Assembly (NCBI GenBank): GCA_913059205.1 | Contig: CAJXRM010000017.1 | Location: forward strand, 1-42,965 | DNA: 42,965 nt | Direction of reading: 5' to 3' | Source: an uncultured Flavobacteriales bacterium | Lineage (GTDB): Bacteria > Bacteroidota > Bacteroidia > Flavobacteriales_D > Crocinitomicaceae | In this document: positions 1 through 7,645 of the stretch, piece after piece | Layout of the letters: each line of letters starts with the position of its first letter | Position numbering within the stretch: position 1 is the stretch's first letter | Position numbers and translations under genes: made by a program | The notes under the pieces: model-generated | The model's database searches: none | What the model was told of the DNA's origin: nothing | The model's input: the letters and a program-made list of their open reading frames with translations, nothing else

Positions 1-207
1 CCCCGCAGCCCGACGCGATTAGCAGGCGAGCCAAATTAACAAGTGGCGATGGATGAAAAGTTGTATGAACGAACGTAACGCAGTGAAGTAAGAGAAATAC
101 TACTTTACAGACAAAGAAGCCACGACTGAGAGAGGCACGGAGCGTGATGAACAAAACAAATGAATGGAAGTTGGTTTGAGGCACGAAAACGGACTGAAAA
201 GAATGTT

Positions 208-269
208 ACTTGCAAGTGCGCTAATGAATATGCGTTAGCACTTAGAGCGATTTATTTTCACTTGCAAGT
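208..269. repeat. Paired 10-bp palindrome ACTTGCAAGT
   Basis: ACTTGCAAGT is a perfect palindrome present at 208-217 and again at 260-269, a 52-base period. Between them lies a second imperfect inverted repeat (GTGCGCTAA ... TTAGCAC, with a two-base bulge). The arrangement could be a binding-site pair or a structured repeat unit. The function is unknown. Confidence 0.5.
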
Positions 270-313
270 ATGTTTTGTGAATAAAGCGAGTACTGAAAGA
301 AGACCGCTTTTCC
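262..313 (+). repeat. Direct repeat copy 1 flanking the IetAS module
   Basis: Begins with TTGCAA and ends with the 15-base block GAAGACCGCTTTTCC (299-313), which recurs exactly at 4055-4069. The spacing from TTGCAA to the block is 37 bases here and 38 in the other copy, and the middle is diverged. The two copies bracket the ietS-ietA gene pair in the same orientation. Confidence 0.55.
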
Positions 314-361
314 GACACAATTTATAAATTTATGGGTTAACAGAATATGGAAAAAGGAACA

Positions 362-2899
362 TTAAATCGAAGTCAAAGGGATCGCAGTTTTTATAATGTT
401 CTCTACAGGTGTGTATATGTCTACTCCTTGTTTTGTTGTTTCGATACTCAAAATTAAACTGTATCGAACTTCACTATTATATTTTTCCAATTTTTTACGA
501 GTTCTGTACCAACCATTTTTTGGATAAACAGCTAAATAATAACGATCTGAAAGCTCCGCGCCTGTGGTTTCTAAAAAATCTTTTTTTATAGATCCTTTGC
601 TTCTTATCCTTTCTTTGATTGTCCATTCTTCAGTAATGAGATTAGGTTTATCCTCCACTTCACTCACTTCTTCATCTTCAGAAGCAGATGATATTCTTCG
701 AGTGAATTCTTCTATAGATTCACCTGATTTAATGAGCTTAAATTCCAACTCATGTGAATGGTAAGAGAAAGATCGAGCATATTCTTTTCCGCCTGGATTT
801 GGTTCAATAAAATAGGATAATGTAATTGTAATCTTAGCATATTTTTCACTCACATCGTTTAACAAAATATCTTTAGGCCAAGGTAATTTATAAAGATGAA
901 AGTGGTTGTATTTAACTGTACTGCCGACTTTTTTAAATGGAATAATGGACTCTTCGGCTATCATAGTAAGTGAATTATTTGCACTTAATAATGCATTCTC
1001 TAAATTAGGCACACCATAGCCAACTGAACGAATTAAAGCTCTTCGTTCATTTTCGTTTTTTATGTTGTATTCCTTGAGCATGTTCTCTGTCCAATCTGCT
1101 GAATGCACCATTAAACCACGTATTGTTTCTGGCCAATAGTTTGGATAAACTCGTCTCAACTCAGCCGCCATTTTTGAGCCGAAAGCAGTTGCACTACTTG
1201 TTGCATTAAACGGAGTGAATAAATTTGATTTAAAGTCACTATCTAGCGAAACTGGACTTAATTCTTCATGAGTTGAAAGTGTTCCAAATTGATCGATAAT
1301 CATGTTGCCACCTTCAAAAACAATATCTGGTTTATTCGGCCATTGGGTTTCCCAGGCTGCAGATGTAGAATTAAAAGGAGACATCGTACCGTACTTTGCA
1401 ACTGGAGAATGTTTTGAACTACTTAATTTGTCCATTAAAGTATAAGCTCCAATTGTCAGAGCATTATATGCCTGACCAGGATCTTGAATTGAAGCAATAA
1501 AATTCAAATTAGGGTATTCATCAGGCTTCGATAAAACAACATTTCCGCCACTAACCAAAAATAACTGAGCCTCTGATTCATCATGTAAATTGCCAAAAAT
1601 AATCTCATCTAACCTAGTAGAGCCTGAAGATGGTCTTCCACTCTTTATAACACCATCATTCGTAACCGCTAAACAAAATACTCGCTTATTTTTTGGTCTG
1701 TCTGCAATCAAGGAGTCACAACCATTTTCATAAATAACACCATAAAGTTTAGGGTCTGTTTTTTCGCTAGGATGACAAATTTTGAAAGACTCAACACCAT
1801 GATAAATATTAATATTTGAAGAAGTGGCAAGCGCTTCACTTAGATTTCCATATAAGATTAATCCAGCCATACCGGTTCCATGACCACCACGAGGTTCTGA
1901 ATCTCCTTTGCCCCAATTAGGTTTCCAGGTTTCTAAATATGAATCAGGTATGACATTTTCCAATAATGGATGAACATTATTTATTCCTGAATCAAATACA
2001 CTAACGAGCACATCATCCTCATCATTATTTATATTAATTCTTGTTCGATTCAATAAATCAGTCAACCATTCAGTACTGTCCGCGTAAGTTACATTAACAT
2101 GAGTTATAAAATCATTTAATATTTGAGGTTTTCTTAGTTCTGATAAACTATCTAGAAATAATAAAGAAACAGATAATTGATTAGCAGTTGCTTTTACAAG
2201 CCTGACTATATTTTCCTTAAATTCTAATCGAGATTCACCAATTTGTGCTTTCACTTTGTTTAATTGCTCTATAGCTTTATCTTCAACTCCTTCTTCTTTG
2301 CGAAGCCAAACTTCCCACCATACCTCCTCGTCGAGTTTTGGGAAACTATGTGACTGACTATCTGTCCAGAAAGCTTCTAGCGTAGCAATTTTAAGTTCAT
2401 CAATATTTGAAATGAGATCATTTGCAACTGGATTTCCTGTATCCTTACCTTTATATATCGTATTCTCAGTCAAATATTTTTCAACACGATTAATAAAATG
2501 AGAAATGCCTCCTTCTTTAAGCATAACCAATGCCCTAAATCTTTCGACTTCTTCTCCGTTTTCTACTTTAATTTCTCGTTGAATATTTAAAAGACGATAA
2601 GTTGTTTTTTTAGCATCAGAATGCAATTGTTCGTATTTTAATTCATAACCCCAAGGTGAAATAAATTGAATGTAAATAACATTGTCCCAATCAACTTCAT
2701 CAGTTAAAACGGTGTCTTTTAATAAATTATAAGTTTTCCTTACCTCATTTAATTTTAACAAGACTCTATTACCTTGATTCGATCGATCAAGATTTGGCTT
2801 TTTAAAATCTACTCTAATCTTTGTGTTGGGATATTTGTAATCTTGATTTTCTGAATAACCTTGAATTTTTAGATGTGGTTTTTTAAAAGATTCAGCCAT
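362..2899 (-). CDS. ietS: IetS-like subtilisin (S8) serine protease of an IetAS anti-phage / toxin-antitoxin module
   Basis: 845-residue protein without a signal peptide, so it should act in the cytoplasm. The C-terminal two thirds are an S8 subtilase: Asp303 in FDSGIN, His340 in GGHGTG, Asn453 in SGGN as oxyanion residue, and Ser568 in ATSSATAF. The first roughly 290 residues have no obvious enzymatic motif and may be the regulatory part; the last 170 look beta-rich. It lies 12 bp downstream of a AAA+ ATPase gene, the arrangement of IetAS, known first as a plasmid stability toxin-antitoxin pair in Agrobacterium (protease toxin, ATPase antitoxin) and later as an anti-phage system. The family call rests on the triad, the partner and the size. 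The trigger and protein target are not visible from sequence. All catalytic residues appear intact, so it is probably functional. Confidence 0.85.
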   Translation of the reverse strand: MAESFKKPHLKIQGYSENQDYKYPNTKIRVDFKKPNLDRSNQGNRVLLKLNEVRKTYNLLKDTVLTDEVDWDNVIYIQFISPWGYELKYEQLHSDAKKTTYRLLNIQREIKVENGEEVERFRALVMLKEGGISHFINRVEKYLTENTIYKGKDTGNPVANDLISNIDELKIATLEAFWTDSQSHSFPKLDEEVWWEVWLRKEEGVEDKAIEQLNKVKAQIGESRLEFKENIVRLVKATANQLSVSLLFLDSLSELRKPQILNDFITHVNVTYADSTEWLTDLLNRTRININNDEDDVLVSVFDSGINNVHPLLENVIPDSYLETWKPNWGKGDSEPRGGHGTGMAGLILYGNLSEALATSSNINIYHGVESFKICHPSEKTDPKLYGVIYENGCDSLIADRPKNKRVFCLAVTNDGVIKSGRPSSGSTRLDEIIFGNLHDESEAQLFLVSGGNVVLSKPDEYPNLNFIASIQDPGQAYNALTIGAYTLMDKLSSSKHSPVAKYGTMSPFNSTSAAWETQWPNKPDIVFEGGNMIIDQFGTLSTHEELSPVSLDSDFKSNLFTPFNATSSATAFGSKMAAELRRVYPNYWPETIRGLMVHSADWTENMLKEYNIKNENERRALIRSVGYGVPNLENALLSANNSLTMIAEESIIPFKKVGSTVKYNHFHLYKLPWPKDILLNDVSEKYAKITITLSYFIEPNPGGKEYARSFSYHSHELEFKLIKSGESIEEFTRRISSASEDEEVSEVEDKPNLITEEWTIKERIRSKGSIKKDFLETTGAELSDRYYLAVYPKNGWYRTRKKLEKYNSEVRYSLILSIETTKQGVDIYTPVENIIKTAIPLTSI

Positions 2900-2911
2900 A
2901 TATATAGAAGG

Positions 2912-3886
2912 TTATTTGCGTTTTTCTAACGCTTTAATGAGGTCTTTCTTTGAGAGTTTTTCACTGCCCCCCATAATCATTTCTTTAATTGTGTCTTCAG
3001 AGGCTCTTACAATATCTGAATAATTGAGCCCTAATGCTATTTTTGCGATATTTGAATAATCAATTTTGTCAATAAAATCAAAAGCTTGAAGATTCTTTTT
3101 TAAAGTAGATGCAATTTCTTTTATTGTAGGCAAAGGATATTGGATCACATCATCAAATCTTCTAAATAGTGCTTTATCAAGCATTTCAGGTAAGTTTGTT
3201 GCTGCTATAATTATACTATTACTTTGATCCTTTTCAATATTGATTAAAAAGCTATTTAATATCCGTTTTATTTCACCAACGTCTTGACCTTGATCTCTAT
3301 GCGAACCAATAGAGTCGAATTCATCGAATAAATAAACCCCCCTGTTTTCAGGCATTGTATCAAAAATAAGGCGAAGCTTAGCAATAGACTCACCCATAAA
3401 TTTAGAAACAACACCGTCTAAACGTACAATAAAAACAGGCAAACCTAATTCACCTGCTAATGCCTGAGCGGTCATTGTTTTGCCACAACCTGGAGGGCCT
3501 GTTAATAGCAGTTTTCTTCTTGGGGCAAGATTAAATTTTTGCAATGTTTCCCAGTTCTCTTGTTCTTGAATTATTTTTTTTAGAGATGTGGACACTTCAA
3601 TATCCAAAATCATATCTTTTAATTTGATTTTGGGATGAAAAACATCTAAAATATCTTTTAATTCTCTTTTTGGTTGTAGTATTGGAATTGTTCTATTTCT
3701 ATCCGAAAAAGTTTGGGATCGGTTGCTTTTTGCTTTTTCAATTAATGATTTTAATTCTTGTGCAACATTCGTATGACCTTTCCTTGCTTCGCTTGCAGCA
3801 ATTTGCATAGCGACAGTGTAAAAACGATCGTCATCACCTTCACCAAAGAATTTGATAAGACTTTTTATTTGTTCTGCTGCTGCCAT
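2912..3886 (-). CDS. ietA: IetA-like AAA+ ATPase, partner of the subtilisin-like protease
   Basis: 324 residues. A helical N-terminal part of about 75 residues leads to one AAA+ module: Walker A GPPGCGKT at 130-137, pore-loop-like KFMGES near 162-167, Walker B VYLFDEFD at 184-191, sensor-1 Asn231 in AATN, and an arginine-finger pair in FRRFDD (242-243). This is the FtsH/Cdc48-like class of AAA ATPase. It is the first gene of a two-gene unit with ietS. By analogy with the Agrobacterium pair it should hold the protease in check or feed it substrate. A TAnnTTTG promoter box sits only a few bases before the ATG (complement of 3891-3898), so the message may have almost no leader. Confidence 0.85.
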   Translation of the reverse strand: MAAAEQIKSLIKFFGEGDDDRFYTVAMQIAASEARKGHTNVAQELKSLIEKAKSNRSQTFSDRNRTIPILQPKRELKDILDVFHPKIKLKDMILDIEVSTSLKKIIQEQENWETLQKFNLAPRRKLLLTGPPGCGKTMTAQALAGELGLPVFIVRLDGVVSKFMGESIAKLRLIFDTMPENRGVYLFDEFDSIGSHRDQGQDVGEIKRILNSFLINIEKDQSNSIIIAATNLPEMLDKALFRRFDDVIQYPLPTIKEIASTLKKNLQAFDFIDKIDYSNIAKIALGLNYSDIVRASEDTIKEMIMGGSEKLSKKDLIKALEKRK

Positions 3887-3890
3887 AACA

Positions 3891-3898
3891 CAAAGATA
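3891..3898 (-). promoter_or_regulatory. Possible -7 box of the ietA promoter
   Basis: The minus strand reads TATCTTTG, matching the Bacteroidota TAnnTTTG consensus, and ends 5 bases before the ietA start codon. No clear -33 TTTG is visible at the usual distance. If used, it would give a nearly leaderless transcript. Confidence 0.3.
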
Positions 3899-4016
3899 TG
3901 AATATTAGTACGTAATCTATTTATGTATATTTATATTATAAACGTTTAATTCTTAATAAATTCAAAGTTTATGTAAACAATGGAATTATTTAGGGTGTCG
4001 AAACTTTGTATTTCCC

Positions 4017-4069
4017 TTGCAAACAAAAAAAGCTGAAGCTGTGAAGACAAGAAGGAAGACCGCTTTTCC
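4017..4069 (+). repeat. Direct repeat copy 2 flanking the IetAS module
   Basis: Contains TTGCAA followed 38 bases later by the block GAAGACCGCTTTTCC (4055-4069), identical to the block at 299-313 and in the same orientation. Together the copies enclose the ietSA genes. Confidence 0.55.
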
Positions 4070-4145
4070 TGTTTCAATCTTATCTATAATTCACAACTAT
4101 TAATTATTTTTTCACTAATTGTTAGACGACTCTAACTTTAATTAT

Positions 4146-4153
4146 TAGTTTTG
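4146..4153 (+). promoter_or_regulatory. Possible -7 box for the di-haem oxidoreductase operon
   Basis: TAGTTTTG fits TAnnTTTG and lies 18 bases before the ATG at 4172. The nearest TTG (4119-4121) is 24 bases upstream, slightly farther than usual for the -33 element, so the call is tentative. Confidence 0.35.
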
Positions 4154-4171
4154 CCTTTTTATTAGATTAAA

Positions 4172-5368
4172 ATGAAACATATAAACTCTTTCTTATTCTT
4201 GGTTTTTGTTCTAGTTACAATAACTTATGGTTGCAAGAAAATCATGCCTAGTGAACCCTCTGAAGCGGAAGTATTGGATGGACCAATTGATGGATTGACT
4301 ACAGCTCAGTTAATTCAATTTAATAAAGGTGATGCTGATTTTGGTGAGGTTTTTACATCTGCAACTGGCTTAGGTCCGATATTCGTAGCAAACCAATGCG
4401 CAAGCTGTCATGCAGGAGACGGAAAAGGTACACCGTTTGTTCAATTTACTAGATTTGGACAATCTGATACTTTAGGGAATACATTTTTGAATTTTGGTGG
4501 ACCACAACTTCAGCACAAGGCAATCCCAGGTTACACACCTGAACAATTGCCTCTAGGAGCGCCAAAAACATCATTAATAGCTCCGGCAGTTACAGGGTTG
4601 GGTTTTCTTGATGCTGTTGAAGATGCATTCCTCTTGGCATTAGCGGATCCGTTTGATCTTGATGGTGATGGTATCAGTGGAAGAGTACATTACAATGTCA
4701 TACCGTCTTATGTTGCTCTTCGACCAAATTCAATTCCAAAAAACGGTAAATACATTTGTAGATTCGGAAAAAAAGGAGGTGCGTATGATTTATTACACCA
4801 AACATCTGGTGCGTATAACCAAGATATGGGTATCACTTCATTGTTCGAGCCAATTGATGTTTATAGTGGGCAAGAAATTGATCCAGAAGTAGGCACTCAA
4901 ACAATACATGACGTAGTCTTTTATTTGAAGACGCTAAAGGCTCCTATTCCACGGAATCAACAAGATTCAGACGTTATTGCTGGAAAAAATCTCTTTAATG
5001 ATATCAACTGTGCTAAGTGTCATACTCCATCTATGCAAACTGGATATTCACCTATTGCTCCACTTTCGTACAAAGAATTTCATCCTTATACAGATCTATT
5101 ACTTCATGATATGGGGTCAGAATTGAATGATGGATATACCGAAGGATTTGCACTTGCTTCTGAATGGAAAACTCCTGCTTTATGGGGATTAGGGCTTTCT
5201 AAAATGTCGCAAGGTGGTCAGTATTATTTAATGCATGATGGAAGAGCTTTGAGCATTGAACAAGCGATACAAATGCACGGAGGTGAAGCAAGTCAGTCCA
5301 GATCATTGTATAATCAATTGATTGAAAATCAAAAGAATCAATTAATTAAGTTCTTAGAATCTTTGTGA
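4172..5368 (+). CDS. Di-haem oxidoreductase (DHOR / DUF1111 family) lipoprotein
   Basis: 398 residues with a signal peptide ending in the lipobox-like ITYGC (Cys21), so probably a membrane-anchored periplasmic lipoprotein. Two c-type haem sites are visible: CASCH at 76-80 and CAKCH at 280-284. The conserved FDLDGDGISGR stretch and the C-terminal TPALWGLG and HDGRA motifs are typical of the di-haem oxidoreductase family (putative peroxidase or thiol oxidoreductase). It is the first of three tightly packed genes: the Rieske gene starts 1 bp after its stop, followed by a barrel protein. The trio suggests a periplasmic electron-transfer chain, but the electron donor and substrate are not evident. 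Confidence 0.85.
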   Translation: MKHINSFLFLVFVLVTITYGCKKIMPSEPSEAEVLDGPIDGLTTAQLIQFNKGDADFGEVFTSATGLGPIFVANQCASCHAGDGKGTPFVQFTRFGQSDTLGNTFLNFGGPQLQHKAIPGYTPEQLPLGAPKTSLIAPAVTGLGFLDAVEDAFLLALADPFDLDGDGISGRVHYNVIPSYVALRPNSIPKNGKYICRFGKKGGAYDLLHQTSGAYNQDMGITSLFEPIDVYSGQEIDPEVGTQTIHDVVFYLKTLKAPIPRNQQDSDVIAGKNLFNDINCAKCHTPSMQTGYSPIAPLSYKEFHPYTDLLLHDMGSELNDGYTEGFALASEWKTPALWGLGLSKMSQGGQYYLMHDGRALSIEQAIQMHGGEASQSRSLYNQLIENQKNQLIKFLESL

Positions 5369-5369
5369 A

Positions 5370-5810
5370 ATGGAACGTAGAAATTTTCTAAAAACATGTT
5401 GTTATTCCATGGTTGGTGCTCCACTACTAGCGTCGAGCATTCAATCTTGTCAAGTCACTCATTACGCGATTGCGAAAAAGGATGGAGAAAATTTGATTGT
5501 CGAAAAATCAGAATTCTGGGAAATCAAAAACGGAAAACGAATCAATCGGTCCTTTGTATTAATTAGCAATACTAATGATGGCTTTCCAATCTGCTTACAA
5601 AAACTGGACAAAGATAAATACATTGCTTCATTAATGAAATGCACTCATCAGGGATGTGAGTTAAATATTGGAGGAGGAATATACACTTGTCCTTGCCATG
5701 GAAGTGAATTTTCTATTACAGGCAAAGTATTAGAAGGACCAGCAGAAGAAAATTTAAAAACATTTGAAATTAATACTGATAATGAGAACATATATATACA
5801 CGATGTCTAA
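5370..5810 (+). CDS. Rieske [2Fe-2S] protein
   Basis: 146 residues. The N-terminus has a twin-arginine-like ERRNFLK followed by a hydrophobic stretch ending in SIQSC, so it may be exported folded by Tat and lipidated. Cluster ligands are visible as CTHQGC (Cys91, His93) and CPCHGS (Cys107, His110), and Cys96 and Cys109 are placed for the usual Rieske disulfide. It lacks the size and partners of a cytochrome bc1 subunit and resembles small ferredoxin-like Rieske domains. It lies directly after the di-haem protein, so it could pass electrons to or from those haems. The downstream gene starts within its last codons. Confidence 0.88.
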   Translation: MERRNFLKTCCYSMVGAPLLASSIQSCQVTHYAIAKKDGENLIVEKSEFWEIKNGKRINRSFVLISNTNDGFPICLQKLDKDKYIASLMKCTHQGCELNIGGGIYTCPCHGSEFSITGKVLEGPAEENLKTFEINTDNENIYIHDV

Positions 5811-7026
5811 ACTAATAATCCTTGTTACCTTCATGGTAATTCCGATATTTGGGAGCGCACAAGAGGAGAAAATTGTGAACAGAATTCCAACGGATTCAAC
5901 ACAAAATAATTTAAATATGGATGCGGTTTATGATCGTCCATTTTTAAAATTTAAAAAAGTTCCTGTAGCTATTGGAGGTTACTTAGAAGCCAATTCTATT
6001 TATTCAAGCACAGATGGTGTATCCGAAGGATTATCATTTCAAGCGAGAAGATTTACAATGTTCATGTCAGCTTCCATATACAATAGAATAAAGTTTCTTG
6101 CCGAGCTAGAATTCGAAGACGGGACAAAGGAAATAGGAATAGAATTCGCAGCAATGGATATCACTCTTTTCCCACTATTGAATTTTAGAGGTGGGATTGT
6201 GATGAATCCAATTGGAGGATTCAATCAGAATCACGATGGTCCTAAGTGGGAATTTATCGAGCGCCCTGATGAAGCGGTGCAAATGCTTCCTGCGACTTGG
6301 TCGAATGTAGGTTTTGGTTTATACGGTAAGACTCATTTTGGGAATTGGATTGCAGGTTATGAAGTATATCTCACCAATGGTTTTGACGATAGTGTAATAG
6401 ATAACGAATTAAATAAAACCTATTTACCTGCAGCAAAGCTAAATCGAAATAGGTTCGAAGAAAGCAATAATGGTATCCCGCTTATATCTGGTAAAGTGGC
6501 AATAAAAAACAGAAAAATAGGTGAACTTGGATTTTCATATATGGGTGGGGTTTATAATACATTCAAAATGGAAGGTTTGATTGTTGATAGCAAAAGAAGA
6601 CTTGATGTGTTTTCAATTGATTTTAACTCAACTATTAAAAAATCCGGAACTTATTTTGATGGAGAAGCATCCTATATTCTTATCGATGTCCCGAACACCT
6701 ACACTCAACAATATGGAAACCAGCAATTTGGTGCATTCATTGATATTGTACAACCGATAATTAGACGGAAAATTTTAGACTGGGAAAATGCATCCTTAAA
6801 TATTGCTGCAAGATTTGATTATGTTGACTGGAACATAGGAACATTCAATGAATCGAATACGAATATAGGTGATCAGCGCATCTCAATTACTCCAGCTATA
6901 AGTTTCAGACCTTCTAGTCAGACTGTCCTTAGGTTGAATTATCGGTATTCATGGGATACTGATATTTTCTTCAACGAAAAATCTCGATCCGCATCTATAA
7001 TGTTTGGATTTAGCACATATTTTTAG
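5803..7026 (+). CDS. Outer-membrane porin-like beta-barrel (OprO/OprP-type)
   Basis: The chosen ATG overlaps the Rieske stop codon; from it the 407-residue product begins MSKLIILV and has a good signal peptide ending in FGSAQ. An ATG 39 bases upstream is in frame but would put charged residues before the signal peptide. The mature part alternates hydrophobic and polar residues, has many aromatic-glycine strands and ends in GFSTYF, a terminal-Phe pattern for BAM-inserted barrels. The motif NRIKFLAELEFEDGTK resembles phosphate-selective porin O/P relatives. As the third gene of the DHOR-Rieske operon it may admit the substrate or form the outer-membrane partner. The exact solute is unknown. Confidence 0.65.
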   Translation: MSKLIILVTFMVIPIFGSAQEEKIVNRIPTDSTQNNLNMDAVYDRPFLKFKKVPVAIGGYLEANSIYSSTDGVSEGLSFQARRFTMFMSASIYNRIKFLAELEFEDGTKEIGIEFAAMDITLFPLLNFRGGIVMNPIGGFNQNHDGPKWEFIERPDEAVQMLPATWSNVGFGLYGKTHFGNWIAGYEVYLTNGFDDSVIDNELNKTYLPAAKLNRNRFEESNNGIPLISGKVAIKNRKIGELGFSYMGGVYNTFKMEGLIVDSKRRLDVFSIDFNSTIKKSGTYFDGEASYILIDVPNTYTQQYGNQQFGAFIDIVQPIIRRKILDWENASLNIAARFDYVDWNIGTFNESNTNIGDQRISITPAISFRPSSQTVLRLNYRYSWDTDIFFNEKSRSASIMFGFSTYF

Positions 7027-7049
7027 CCCTCAAGAATTGTTTAATTTTT

Positions 7050-7634
7050 TTAAATCCAACGTCTAACTTTTTTACAATAGGCTTCATAATCTGTTCCAAA
7101 CTCTGACATTAAAAAGTCTTCTTCCAATCGAATCTGGGTGTTAATGCTGAGTGTGGAAAGTGAAATAATAAGTAAGGTGAATGCGTTTGGAAGAACTAAG
7201 AACAGCCCTACATTCGCTATCATTATTCCAAGAAATATGGGGTTTCTTGAAATTGAAAAAAAACCGGATGTAACTAACTCTGACCGATTTTCTTTATCAA
7301 TACCTATTCGCCATGAATTGGCCATGTGTGTTTGAGCAATCCAAACTACAATTAGCGAGAGAATTAATAAACTCCATCCTATAATAGCCAGAATTTTATT
7401 TTCTAAATACCAAAAAGGAAGAAGGTATTGGTTCCAGTCATTCTTAAAGGCATAAATTCCAACGACAATTAATTCTATCATCGAGATAAACTTGAATGTT
7501 TTCCCATTGAAACCATGAGCGTCATCTGATTTACTGAACGTCAAGGGATTTACTCCTGTTTTTTTCCACAACAACAAAGATCGCACAACAAAAACAAGCA
7601 AAAAATAAACTGTAAAATAAATGAATAAAAGCAT
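7050..7634 (-). CDS. Isoprenylcysteine/phospholipid-type membrane methyltransferase family protein
   Basis: 194 residues with about five hydrophobic segments. The C-terminal half carries the signature of the ICMT/PEMT-like family: GFFSISRNPIFLG (SAM-binding RNP region) and EEDFLMSEFG...YEAYCKKVRRW near the end. Bacterial members methylate unknown small molecules or lipids and are often found beside heavy-metal P-type ATPases. Here the gene starts 11 bp downstream of such an ATPase on the same strand, so the two are probably co-transcribed. The substrate cannot be inferred. Confidence 0.8.
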   Translation of the reverse strand: MLLFIYFTVYFLLVFVVRSLLLWKKTGVNPLTFSKSDDAHGFNGKTFKFISMIELIVVGIYAFKNDWNQYLLPFWYLENKILAIIGWSLLILSLIVVWIAQTHMANSWRIGIDKENRSELVTSGFFSISRNPIFLGIMIANVGLFLVLPNAFTLLIISLSTLSINTQIRLEEDFLMSEFGTDYEAYCKKVRRWI

Positions 7635-7645
7635 AAATAATTCGG

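Larger units (their letters stand above)
1..361. other. Non-coding, repeat-rich contig end
   Basis: No open frame of useful length: the three forward frames all stop within the first 60 bases. Base composition is visibly richer in G and C than the AT-rich genes that follow, with recurring words such as GAACG, GGCACGGAGCG and ACTGAAA(A)GAA (193-203 and 292-301). Two exact copies of the 10-base palindrome ACTTGCAAGT lie at 208-217 and 260-269. I see no tRNA, rRNA or gene here. It looks like a dispersed intergenic repeat or the edge of an element cut by the contig end. Confidence 0.6.

Noticed and set aside
1-361. tRNA or rRNA fragment at the contig start
   Set aside because: No cloverleaf, TTCGA loop or conserved rRNA word could be found; the sequence looks like a repeat instead.
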